From assembly GCF_009862265.1 (NCBI RefSeq), contig NZ_WWGX01000115.1, forward strand, positions 70,331 through 134,330: a stretch of DNA of 64,000 nucleotides, in the 5' to 3' direction. Below are positions 8,079 to 16,334 of the stretch, piece after piece. The translations under genes and the position numbers were made by a program. The notes under the pieces were generated by a model that searched no databases, had not been told where the DNA came from, and saw nothing but the letters and a program-made list of their open reading frames with translations. Position 1 is the stretch's first letter. Each line of letters starts with the position of its first letter. This DNA is from Streptomyces sp. SID8352 (GTDB lineage Bacteria > Actinomycetota > Actinomycetes > Streptomycetales > Streptomycetaceae).

Positions 8079-9358
8079 GAGCAGCGTTCTCGGGTGGGAG
8101 CGGTGCTCGCGGAGGAGGGCAACGCTCACAGAGGAGAGCGATGGCAACAGGTGAGAGCGGTGGTCACAGAGGAGAGCCACGCTCACAAGAGAGGACAGCG
8201 GCCGCAAGAGAGGACGGTAGTCACAGGGGAGGACGGTGCTCGCCAAGGGGAGCAGTGCTCGCAGAGCAGGACGGTGGCTCGCGGATGAAGGCGGTGCTCA
8301 CACAAGGGGACAGCGCTCTCCCCAATGAGCGGCGGCCTCGGTTGCGAGCGGCGTTCACAATCGAGGCGGCCCGCTCGCAGAAGGGAGCGGCGCTCATGAA
8401 GGGGAACAGCGCTCTCCTTGGCGAGCCGCCGCCTCAAATGCGAGCGGCGCTTTCCCCGACAAGCAGCACCCCCGGGCGCGGCGAGCAGCGCTCTCCCGGG
8501 CGGGCAGCGACCTCGGAAGTGAGCAGTGCTCCGACCTCCTCCCTCCCCCCAGGGGGCCATCCCCACAGAAGGGCGAGCAACGTTCTCCCAAGTGACCCCC
8601 GCTCCGGATTGCGAGCGGCGCTCTCGCTGGCGAACAGTGGCCAACGACGCGAGCGGCGCTCACAGACACGAGCGGAGACCTCGCCGACGAACAGCGCTCA
8701 CGCAGCAGGGAGGCGACCCAGATCTACGCGGTGCCCACCGGCAAGAGCAGCGCCGTGCTCGGCCAAGGCCGCACCCCGCCGCATGCCCCCACGCGAAGCC
8801 CACACGTGCGGCAGCCTCTTCAGCGAGCACCGGCCTCCCGCGTGAGCGGCGCTCACACGGCAGAGCGGCGCTCACGCAGGAGAGCGGCGCTCACACAAGA
8901 GATCTGCGTTACTCCAGGTCAGCCCCGGCCGCAGCCTCAGCCCCAGGTACAGCCCCCGGCCCGGCCCGGCCCGAGCCCGAGCCCAAGCCCCGACCCCGGT
9001 CACGGGTCCCGGCCCCGGCCACCTGCGCAGACCGAGAGCACCGCTCACCACCACAAACACCGCTCCCAATCGAGAGCACCGCCCACAGACAAGAGCGGCG
9101 CCCCCAAGGAGCGCCGCCATCAACAATCATCCGCGAACGAACCACGCGGCGCAGGGCCGCACATCCGCACGCCCCGCGCACCTTCGAGAGCGCCGCGCAC
9201 CACCGAGAGCACCGCTCCGCGCCAAGAGCACCGCTCCCCCGCGAGGTCAGCGTACGCAAGCAAGAGCAGCACACCCCTCCGAGATCACCCCGTGCAAGCG
9301 AGAGCGCCGCTCCCCGCCGAGATCACCGTGCCCAAGCGAGAGCACCGCCCCGCGCGGG
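8079..9358. repeat. Degenerate 19-bp-period palindromic-core repeat array, orientation inverted midway
   Basis: Units begin at 8079, 8098, 8117, 8136, 8155, 8174, 8193, 8212, 8231, 8250 and 8269, always 19 bp apart, and continue with rare 20-bp steps. A typical unit is GAGCGGTGCTCACAGAGGA, whose core GAGC-N3-GCTC is nearly self-complementary. Well-preserved units stand at 8840-8900. From about 9030 the core reads GAGCACCGCTC, the reverse complement, again at 19-bp steps (9245, 9264, 9283, 9302, 9321, 9340). A Pro-codon-like stretch rich in CCCGAG and CCGG lies between the arms (about 8906-9030). Roughly 60 units fit. Reading frames stay open in several frames only because the unit lacks stops; 19 is not a multiple of three. 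The array fills the space between two convergent gene ends. I see no gene in it, nor in the preceding 7792-8078. Confidence 0.85.
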
Positions 9359-9434
9359 GGTGAGCCGGGCCCACCCACCCGGGCGACGCCACCGCCACGC
9401 CGGTTCAGGCGCCGCCACACCGTTTCCGTCACCG

Positions 9435-10823
9435 TCACACCGGTTCCGGCGTCGTCGCTCGGTCGTGGACGATCCGGCCGTCGACGACCGTCAGGTCCAC
9501 CGCCACGTCCGGCAGCTCCGCCGGAACCAGCGCCAGCGGATCGGCCTCCAGGACGCACAGGTCGGCGACCATGCCGGGGGCGAGCGTCCCCTTCCAGTCG
9601 GCGGCGTGGTCCTGGCGGGCGGGTTCGACGGTGTAGCAGCGCAGAAGGCGTTCCATCCGCGCGCGGGGGTCGGCCGCAGGACCCATCCACGCGTCGGCGG
9701 CGGCGATCTGGCGCCGCCAGTCCGGGGAGAGCACCGGCGCGTCGGAGGTCAGGCAGAGGGAGACCTCCTCGTCCAGCACCGCCTGGAGCGGCCAGGCCGC
9801 CGCCGCGGAGCCGGGGCCGAGCGCGTCGTCCACCAGGGAGCGGGTGCGCAGGGCGATCTCCGGCTGGGTGTCCAGGCCGACGCCCAGCGCGGCCATGCGG
9901 CGCAGTTGGGGACGGGTGACGAGGTCGCCGTGGATGATGTAGTGGCCCAGGTCGGCGTCGTGGTCGGCGCGGGCGCGCTCGATGGCGTCCAGGGTGATGT
10001 CGATGGTCCGGTCGCCGGTGGCGTGGACGCCCACCTGCTGTCCCGCCCGGTGCGCGGCGATGATCATGCGGGCCAGGTTCGCCTCGCGGTCGGCGTCGTC
10101 GGTGCCGTCGACGAGCAGGGTGGCGCTGGCGCCGTCGGCGTAGCAGTGGTGGGTGTAGGCGGACCGCATCGGCGGGATGCCGTCGGCGAATATCTTGACG
10201 CCGGCGAACCGCAGCCACCGGGGGTCGCTCGTCAAGGAGTCCAGGGCGGCGAGGCCGGCGAGGAAGTGCTCCAGATCGCTCGGGCCGTCCAGCTCCCCGT
10301 ACAGCCACAGCGCGGTGACCCGGGCCTTCAGCAGGCCCTCGGCGGCCAGGGCGCGGTACTGCAGGGCGACCGAGGTACCGAAGGCACCGCTCTCGCCGTG
10401 GTCCTCCCCCGGGCCGAGGCCGGGCTCGGTGTAGCTGGTGATGCCCAGGGAGGCGGCCAGGGCTCCGGCCCGGAGGATGGCCTCGCGGCGCTGGGCGTCG
10501 TCGAGGAGCGGCCGGTGGGGGACGGGGCCGGGACCCGCCTCGTCACCGAACAGGGTCGTCGGCCACATCGCGCCGAGCCAGGTGGCATGGAGATGGGCGT
10601 CGTTGATGCCGGGCAGCACGGCTCGTCCGGCGAGGTCGACGACCTGGGTGGCCGACCCGGCGTGGGCCATCACCTCACGGTCGTCGCCGAGGGCGCAGAC
10701 GAGCCCGTCGCGTACGGCGAGGGCGGTCGCGTCCCCGCCGCCGGGCGCCAGGGAGTGGACCGCACCGCCCCGCAGGATCAGGTCGGCCGATGCATTGCGG
10801 GCGTCGCCGTCGGCTCTGCGCAC
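9435..10823 (-). CDS. YtcJ-like amidohydrolase, short form
   Basis: A 462-residue metal-dependent hydrolase of the amidohydrolase 3 (YtcJ) group. Visible motifs are NDAHLH (HxH), GVKIFADG, VGVHATGD, YIIHGD and TSDAPV, followed by the beta-strand VADLCVLEADPL. The start is GTG at 10823 with GAGGAG upstream. Compared with its relative at 27124-28836 it lacks about 100 residues between HLH and ITSYTEPGLGPG, the part that in the relative carries the segment FSGHMVWVNS. The metal ligands themselves are kept. Family members hydrolyse amides, carbamates and related bonds; the substrate here is unknown. It is divergent from the alcohol dehydrogenase gene. Confidence 0.87.
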   Translation of the reverse strand: MRRADGDARNASADLILRGGAVHSLAPGGGDATALAVRDGLVCALGDDREVMAHAGSATQVVDLAGRAVLPGINDAHLHATWLGAMWPTTLFGDEAGPGPVPHRPLLDDAQRREAILRAGALAASLGITSYTEPGLGPGEDHGESGAFGTSVALQYRALAAEGLLKARVTALWLYGELDGPSDLEHFLAGLAALDSLTSDPRWLRFAGVKIFADGIPPMRSAYTHHCYADGASATLLVDGTDDADREANLARMIIAAHRAGQQVGVHATGDRTIDITLDAIERARADHDADLGHYIIHGDLVTRPQLRRMAALGVGLDTQPEIALRTRSLVDDALGPGSAAAAWPLQAVLDEEVSLCLTSDAPVLSPDWRRQIAAADAWMGPAADPRARMERLLRCYTVEPARQDHAADWKGTLAPGMVADLCVLEADPLALVPAELPDVAVDLTVVDGRIVHDRATTPEPV

Positions 10824-10849
10824 GGGTGCTCCTCGTTGCTCTCAGGGTC

Positions 10850-10881
10850 TCGACATTTAAATCAACGTCCGTAGACTAACG
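10850..10881 (+). promoter_or_regulatory. Putative promoter/operator of the alcohol dehydrogenase operon
   Basis: TCGACA (10850-10855), a 16-bp spacer and TAGACT (10872-10877) form a plausible promoter that would give a leader of about 40 bases. The -10 sits in CCGTAGACTAACG (10869-10881), identical to the box upstream of the oligopeptide importer operon and in the same orientation relative to its gene. This points to a shared regulator or sigma factor. Confidence 0.55.
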
Positions 10882-10923
10882 CATCGTCGAGCCCCCGAAA
10901 CGCTCGATTCAAAAGGAGTTCCG

Positions 10924-12033
10924 ATGGACATTCCCTCGTCGACCCGCGCAGCCGTCCTCACCGCGCACGGCGCCGCGCTGGACCTCACCGAACTGCCCCT
11001 GCCCCCCAAGCCGGAACCGGGCGCCGCCCTGGTGCGCATCGTCTGCACGACCTTGTGCGGCACCGACATCGAGATCTGGTCCGGCAAGATGAGCTTCCCG
11101 GGCATGCTGCCGATGGTCCTCGGCCACGAGATGGTCGGTGAGATCGTCGCCGTCGGGGAGGACACCCGCGACGCGCTGGGCCGTGAACTGACCGTCGGCG
11201 ACCGCATCGGCTGGTCCGAGTCGACCTGCGGCGCCTGCCACGGCTGCGCCGTGCTGCGTGAGCCGGTCGCCTGCTCCGAGCGCGGCTACGGCTTCCTCCA
11301 GCGCTCCGACGTGCCGCCGTTCGCCACGGCGGGGCTGAGCGAGTACGCCTACGTGGTGCCGCGGGCGGCCAAGCTGCTGCTGCCCGGGGACATCCCGGAC
11401 ACCTGGGCCGCGATGGCGGGCTGCGCGGCGAAGACCGTGCTGCGGGCCTTCTCCCGGGCGGGCGGGGTCCGTCCCGGCTCCCGGGTCGTCGTGCAGGGCT
11501 CGGGAGCGCTCGGGCTGTTCGCGACCGCCGTCGCCCGCATCAGCGGCGCCGGCAGCGTGATCACCGTGGGCGCTCCCCCGGCGCGGCTGGCGCTGGCCCG
11601 GGAGTTCGGCGCCGACGAGACGGTCGACATCGCCGACGGCTCGGAAGCCGCCGTCTCCCGGGTACGGGAGCTGACCGGCGGCCGGGGCGCCGACCTGGTC
11701 CTCGACTTCGCGGGAGCCCCCTCGGTGGGCCGGGAGGCCGTGGAGATGGCGGCGCAGCGCGGTCGGGTGGTGATCGTGGGCAGCACCGGACCGGTCTCCG
11801 AGCCGGTGCCGATGGGCACGGTGATGGGCAAGGAGCTGAACGTCATCGGCTCGCTCAACGGCGACATCGCCGACTACCACGACGCCATCGGCTTCTTCTC
11901 CTCCTTCGCCGACCGCATGCCCTGGGACCGGCTCTTCGGCGCGCCCGTCGGCCTGTCCGGGGCGTCCGAGCGGATCGCCGCGATGAGCCGCCACGAGGAG
12001 ATCAAGGCGGTCGTCGACCCCCGCCTCCCCTGA
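10924..12033 (+). CDS. Zinc-binding alcohol dehydrogenase (MDR family)
   Basis: A 369-residue medium-chain dehydrogenase. TLCGTDIE holds the catalytic-zinc Cys and GHEMVGEIVAVGED the conserved Glu/His region. CGACHGCAVLREPVAC resembles the structural-zinc lobe, with three closely spaced Cys and a later one. GSGALGLFATAVA is the cofactor-binding loop. The start is ATG at 10924 with AAAAGGAG seven bases upstream. It would interconvert an alcohol and an aldehyde or ketone. It is followed by a reductase, an esterase and an efflux pump on the same strand, and it shares its promoter box with the importer operon, which ties it to uptake of the same compound. Confidence 0.9.
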   Translation: MDIPSSTRAAVLTAHGAALDLTELPLPPKPEPGAALVRIVCTTLCGTDIEIWSGKMSFPGMLPMVLGHEMVGEIVAVGEDTRDALGRELTVGDRIGWSESTCGACHGCAVLREPVACSERGYGFLQRSDVPPFATAGLSEYAYVVPRAAKLLLPGDIPDTWAAMAGCAAKTVLRAFSRAGGVRPGSRVVVQGSGALGLFATAVARISGAGSVITVGAPPARLALAREFGADETVDIADGSEAAVSRVRELTGGRGADLVLDFAGAPSVGREAVEMAAQRGRVVIVGSTGPVSEPVPMGTVMGKELNVIGSLNGDIADYHDAIGFFSSFADRMPWDRLFGAPVGLSGASERIAAMSRHEEIKAVVDPRLP

Positions 12034-12337
12034 CCCGGCCGCCCGCCCCGGCCACCCGGCCACCCGGCCCTCCCGGCGACCCGCACCGCGCTTCGCCGTG
12101 CCGTGCCGTGCAGTGCCGTGGCGAGTGACCGCCCCACCGGCCGACTTCCCGCACGACCGTGCCCGCCCGACCCCGCGCCCGAACGCACGGCCCGGCACAG
12201 CAGCGCACCGCTCAGCACGGCACTGCGCGGCGCACCGACCACGCGGCGCACCGCCCCACCGACTCGACGGCCCGCCGTCCCGCCCGCCCCGCGGCCGGGC
12301 GGACGCCCGGTCGAGCCACCGACGAAAGGCCCCACCC
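12034..12337. other. Intergenic stretch, no gene seen
   Basis: GC-rich spacer with a short run of GTGCC repeats (about 12095-12120) and no convincing reading frame, promoter or terminator. Open frames here are composed of Arg/Pro/Ala runs and are judged non-coding. Confidence 0.6.
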
Positions 12338-13300
12338 ATGACCACCGCACCGCTGCCCCGCCACCGCATCGGCACCAGCGAGCTGGAGGCCTCCGCGCTC
12401 TCCCTCGGCTCGTGGCACACCTTCGACCGGATGGACTTCGCGGACGCCGTCACCATGGTCCGCCACGCCATGGACGAGGGCGTCAACCTCTTCGACGTCG
12501 GCGTCTACGCCATGCCCGGCATGCCCCCGGTCTTCACCGACGTGCTCTGGGGCTCGATCATGCGCGCCACCGGAGCACCCCGGGACTCGTACCTCGCCTC
12601 GGTGAAGCTCTGGATCGAGGCCTTCGGCGAGGACGGCTTCGGCCCGCAGCTCAAGAACGCCTTCCTGCGCACCGGTCTCGACCACGCCGACCTGGTGATC
12701 CTCGGCGATCTGCGCCGCGACGACGTACGGCTGGAGGACCTGGTCGACGACCTGTCGGCGCTCACCCGGGCCGGGCTGATCCGGGCCTGGGGCGTCAACA
12801 ACTGGTCGGCGTCGAACATCCACGCGCTGCGCCGCATCGCCGCCGAGCGGGGCGTCGACGGACCGCAGATCGCGCAGCTGAAGTACAGCCTCGCGCGGCG
12901 CTCGATCCCGGACGGCGCGCCGTTCGCCGAGCTGTTCGGCTCCGGGTTCAGCATGCAGGCCTCGGACGTGCTGGAGGGCGGCATCCTGGCCGGCCGCACC
13001 TCGCCCGACCGGGAGATCGGCCGCGACCCCGGCTCGATCCGCGAGGCGATCGTGGCGACCGTCCCGGGCATCACCGCGCTCGCGGAGGAACTCGGCGCCA
13101 CGCCCGCCCAGGTGGCCGTCGCCTTCACGCTCACCCACCCCGCCAACGCCACGACGCTCGTCGGCGCCACCCGGCTGGAGCAGGTGCGGCAGAACATCGG
13201 CGCCCTGGACCTGGTGCGGCGGGTCGGGGCCGAGGAACTGCGCGCCCTGGTCGAGCCGTTCTGGGTGGACCGCGGCGTCGTGGACCCCGAGGGCCCCTGA
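12338..13300 (+). CDS. Aldo/keto reductase family protein, second copy, lacking the usual catalytic His
   Basis: A 320-residue paralogue of the reductase at 5991-6959. The AKR fold begins at HRIGTSELEASALSLGSWH. Asp and Tyr lie in LFDVGVYAM, Lys in LASVKLW, and the expected His position reads DLVILGD, again Gly. GVNNWSASN and PDGAPFAELFGSGFSM correspond to matching parts of the first copy. The start is ATG at 12338 with GAAAGG upstream; the longer open frame has no homology. It follows the alcohol dehydrogenase and stands 43 bp before an esterase gene. The paired loss of His argues for a distinct subfamily and not random decay. Confidence 0.87.
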   Translation: MTTAPLPRHRIGTSELEASALSLGSWHTFDRMDFADAVTMVRHAMDEGVNLFDVGVYAMPGMPPVFTDVLWGSIMRATGAPRDSYLASVKLWIEAFGEDGFGPQLKNAFLRTGLDHADLVILGDLRRDDVRLEDLVDDLSALTRAGLIRAWGVNNWSASNIHALRRIAAERGVDGPQIAQLKYSLARRSIPDGAPFAELFGSGFSMQASDVLEGGILAGRTSPDREIGRDPGSIREAIVATVPGITALAEELGATPAQVAVAFTLTHPANATTLVGATRLEQVRQNIGALDLVRRVGAEELRALVEPFWVDRGVVDPEGP

Positions 13301-13343
13301 CCGTGCCCGCCGTCCCCGTCCCGCCCTCTCCCAGGAGCAGCCG

Positions 13344-14324
13344 ATGATTCCCGTCCCCTACGACCCGCAACTCGAACCGGGGCTGGCGGCGTGCCGCGAC
13401 CTCATCGAGGGGATACCGCTGCGGGCCGACACCATCCTGGCCAACCGCGCGCACTTCGCCACCCTGGTGCCCCCCGTAGAGGAGGTCATCGGCGACCGGC
13501 CGGTGGAGTACGCGCACCGCACCGTGCCCGGCCCCGCGGGGGCGCCGGACGTGGAGCTGACGGTGCTCAGCCCCCGGGGCGGCGCCCGCGACGCGCCCGG
13601 CCTCTACGGCATCCACGGCGGCGGCATGATCCTCGGGAACCGGCTGTTCGGCGTCGCCGGGCTGGTCGAGGACGTACTGGCGTACGGCGCGGTCGCCGTG
13701 ACCGTCGAGTACCGGCTCGCCCCCGAGCACCCGGCGCCCGCCGCCGCGGAGGACTGCTACGCGGGGCTCGTCTGGTTCGCCGAGCACGCGGCAGCGCTCG
13801 GCGTCGACCCCGCCCGCATCGTGGTCGGCGGAGCGAGCGCGGGCGGGGGCCTGAGCGCGGCCGTCGCCCTGATGGCCCGCGACAGGGGCGGCCCCGCGCT
13901 CGCCGGGCAGATCCTCGACTGCCCGATGCTCGACGACCGCAACGACACGGTCTCCAGCCGCCAGTACGACGGCATCGGCATCTGGGACCGCAACAACAAC
14001 GACACCGCCTGGACGGCGCTGCTCGGCGCCCGACGGGGAACCGCCGAGGTGTCGCCCTACGCGGCTCCCGCCCGCGCCGGGGACCTGTCCGGTCTGCCGC
14101 CCGCGTACGTCTCGGTCGGCGCGGCCGAGGTGTTCCGCGACGAGGCCGTCGACTACGCCACCCGCATCTGGGAGGCGGGCGGCGCCGCCGAACTGCACGT
14201 CTGGGCGGGCGGCTACCACGGCTTCACCGGCTTCTCGCCGGACACCGAGGTGTCCCGGAGCGCGGTGGCCGCCCGGGAGTCGTGGATGCGGCGCGTCCTC
14301 GGCACCGCCGGCCGGTCCGGGTGA
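13344..14324 (+). CDS. Alpha/beta hydrolase, HSL (hormone-sensitive lipase) group
   Basis: A 326-residue esterase-type protein. The oxyanion motif is HGGGM and the nucleophile elbow is GASAGGG, with Ala where most HSL enzymes have Asp. YRLAPEHPAP follows the usual HSL pattern, and the Asp and His of the triad are likely in FRDEAVDYA and GYHGF. It has no signal peptide and should be cytoplasmic. The start is ATG at 13344 with AGGAG upstream. It is closely similar to the hydrolase at 25830-26807. It probably cleaves an ester of the imported substrate. Its stop overlaps the start of the efflux gene (GTGA). Confidence 0.92.
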   Translation: MIPVPYDPQLEPGLAACRDLIEGIPLRADTILANRAHFATLVPPVEEVIGDRPVEYAHRTVPGPAGAPDVELTVLSPRGGARDAPGLYGIHGGGMILGNRLFGVAGLVEDVLAYGAVAVTVEYRLAPEHPAPAAAEDCYAGLVWFAEHAAALGVDPARIVVGGASAGGGLSAAVALMARDRGGPALAGQILDCPMLDDRNDTVSSRQYDGIGIWDRNNNDTAWTALLGARRGTAEVSPYAAPARAGDLSGLPPAYVSVGAAEVFRDEAVDYATRIWEAGGAAELHVWAGGYHGFTGFSPDTEVSRSAVAARESWMRRVLGTAGRSG

Positions 14325-15598
14325 CCACGGCCACGGCGAGCGGCGCGCGCGTCATGAGCGCGCGCCGCGCCGCGTTCGTCCTGGGCTCGATGGAAGTCTT
14401 CGGACCGCTGTCGATGGACCTGTCCATGCCGCTGCTGCCGCAGCTCGCCAAGGACCTGCACACCAGTGACAGCCTCGCCCAGGCGTCGATGTCGGTGTGC
14501 ATGCTCGGGCTGGCCTTCGGACAGCTCGTGGCGGGCCCGCTCAGCGACCGGCTGGGCCGGCGGCGGCCCCTGGTGTGGGGCGTCGCGCTGTTCACGGTGT
14601 TCTCGCTGCTGTGCGCGTTCGCGCCGAGCATCGAGATCCTGCTGGTGCTGCGGTTCCTGCAGGGGGTCAGCGGCTCGGCGGGCGTCGTGGTGGCGCTCGC
14701 CGCCGCCCGGGACATCGCCTCCGGCATCGAACTGGCCCGGCTGCTGAGCCTGCTCGGGCTGGTGGGGGCGCTGGCGCCGGTCCTGGCACCGGTCGCGGGC
14801 GGCCAGCTCGCGGCCGTGCTGGACTGGCGGGGCCTCTTCGTGGTCCTCGCCGGGGTCGGCGCGGTCCTGGTGGTCGTCGCGGGCACGCTGCTGCCCGAGA
14901 CGCTGCCGGCCGGGCAGCGCCACCGGGGCGGGCTCGCGGACACCGGGCGGCGCTTCGGCACGGTGCTGCGCGACCGGCTGTTCGTCTGCTACCTGCTGGT
15001 CGGGGCGTGCACGGGAACGGCGTTCTTCACCTACCTGGCGTCGATCAGCTTCGTGCTCCAGGACGGCTTCCGGCTCAGCCCCCAGGCGTTCGGCGTCGTC
15101 TTCGCGGTGAACGCGGTCGTCGCGATGGCGGGTTCGCTGTTCAACCGGGCGCTCGTCCGGCGGGCCGGTCCGGCGCGGATGTACGTGGTGGGCACGACGG
15201 CGACCGCGGTCGCCGCGCTGGCCCTGCTGGGCACGGTCCTCGGCGGGTTCGGGCTGGTGCCGCTGCTCGTGGTCCTGGCCCTGGTGCTGTTCTGCTACGG
15301 CGTGATCAGCCCGAACAGCTCCACCCTCGCCCTGTCGGGGCACGGGGAGCGGGCCGGCACCGCGGCCGCCCTGCTCGGCATGTCGAGCTTCGCCGTCGGC
15401 CCCGTCGTGGCGCCGCTGGCCGCGATGGGCGGCTCGGTGGAGGTGACCATGGCGGTGACCATGGCCGTCGCCTGCGCCGCCGCCTGCGTCCTGGTGTGGG
15501 GCGCGGTCCGCCCGCGGCTGCGCCACGCCGGGGAGACGGTCCTCGTGGCGGACGCCCGTCCCGGCACTCCCGCCGACCCGCGCACCACAGGAGGCTGA
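14321..15598 (+). CDS. MFS transporter, Bcr/CflA-like
   Basis: A 425-residue protein with about twelve membrane helices. The first helix region reads SMEVFGPLSMDLSMPLLPQL and the motif A loop GPLSDRLGRRRPL, both typical of the Bcr/CflA drug-resistance group. The start is GTG at 14321, overlapping the esterase stop; ATG at 14354 is possible. It may export toxic intermediates or the starting compound. It ends an apparent operon of alcohol dehydrogenase, reductase, esterase and transporter, with a strong hairpin 40 bp further on. Confidence 0.9.
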   Translation: MTTATASGARVMSARRAAFVLGSMEVFGPLSMDLSMPLLPQLAKDLHTSDSLAQASMSVCMLGLAFGQLVAGPLSDRLGRRRPLVWGVALFTVFSLLCAFAPSIEILLVLRFLQGVSGSAGVVVALAAARDIASGIELARLLSLLGLVGALAPVLAPVAGGQLAAVLDWRGLFVVLAGVGAVLVVVAGTLLPETLPAGQRHRGGLADTGRRFGTVLRDRLFVCYLLVGACTGTAFFTYLASISFVLQDGFRLSPQAFGVVFAVNAVVAMAGSLFNRALVRRAGPARMYVVGTTATAVAALALLGTVLGGFGLVPLLVVLALVLFCYGVISPNSSTLALSGHGERAGTAAALLGMSSFAVGPVVAPLAAMGGSVEVTMAVTMAVACAAACVLVWGAVRPRLRHAGETVLVADARPGTPADPRTTGG

Positions 15599-15637
15599 GC
15601 CCCTCCCCCACGCCCCTGCTCCCCGCGCTTCCCGACC

Positions 15638-15670
15638 CCGCTGCCGCCGGTCCACCCCCGGCGGCAGCGG
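15638..15670 (+). terminator. Hairpin terminator after the MFS gene
   Basis: A perfect 13-bp stem (15638-15650 with 15658-15670, left arm CCGCTGCCGCCGG) has a 7-base loop. It is 40 bp past the stop codon. No T-run follows, which is common in Streptomyces. Confidence 0.7.
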
Positions 15671-15680
15671 CCTTTCCCTG

Positions 15681-15768
15681 CCCGGCGGGTACGGTTCCGG
15701 CCGGGTCGGCCCGGCGGGAACTGTCCCGGCCGGGTCGGCCCCGGCGGGTACGGTTCCGGCCGGGCCGG
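15681..15768. repeat. Three tandem 29-bp repeats
   Basis: Units begin at 15681, 15710 and 15739 (the last has one extra C). Each has the form CCCGGCGGG, then a variable middle, then CCGGCCGGG, so each can fold into a short hairpin. It lies between the MFS terminator and the meta-cleavage operon end. The remaining sequence to 16259 is low-complexity and GC-rich and I see no gene in it. Confidence 0.75.
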
Positions 15769-16259
15769 CACCGCGCATCGCCACCGCACGCCACCGGGGG
15801 GACGGGCAACGGGTGCCGGAGGCCACGACCGCGCCGGGTCGGTGGACGGCGGCCGACGGGTGCGACGCACCACTCCCCCGGGCCCGGCGGGCGGCGCCCG
15901 TGCACGGGCGCCCCGTGTGCCGTGCGTACGCCGGTCCACGGCCCGGGGACGCGCAGGGCACCCAGGGCAGGGACAGGGCGCACACGGCGGGGAGAGGACG
16001 GACGGCGGGCGCCGCCGCGGCGCGTCCCGTCCCCTGGGAGCGCTCACGACGCCGATGGACACCCGCCCACCCGGCCCCGACGACCGCCCAGGCCACCGGA
16101 CGCCCCGGACACCCGGTCCACCGGACACCCGATCGCCCGCGGACCGGGCCCTCGGGGCACCCGCGCACCCGCGCACCCACGCACCCGGTCCACCGCGCAT
16201 CCGGGCACCGCCCACGCCCCCTCACGCGCGCACATCCGCGCCCCGCGCCCCCGGGCACG

Positions 16260-16296
16260 CCGGAGGGCCGGACGCGTGGTGCGTCCGGCCCTCCGG
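16260..16296 (-). terminator. Hairpin terminator of the meta-cleavage operon
   Basis: A 16-bp perfect stem (16260-16275 with 16281-16296) has a GTGGT loop, 38 bp past the dioxygenase stop on the minus strand. It may also stop transcription arriving from the plus strand. Confidence 0.8.
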
Positions 16297-16334
16297 GCCC
16301 GGGGCGGCCGGGCGGCCGTGCCCCCGGGCGGGGA

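Noticed and set aside
8079..9358. CRISPR array or repeat protein gene
   Set aside because: There are no unique spacers between repeats. The 19-bp unit is not a multiple of three, so the open frames in several registers come from lack of stop codons and do not encode a repeated peptide in one frame.
8079..9358. Iteron-type replication origin
   Set aside because: About 60 strongly degenerate units and no replication initiator gene nearby; iteron origins have few, well-conserved copies.
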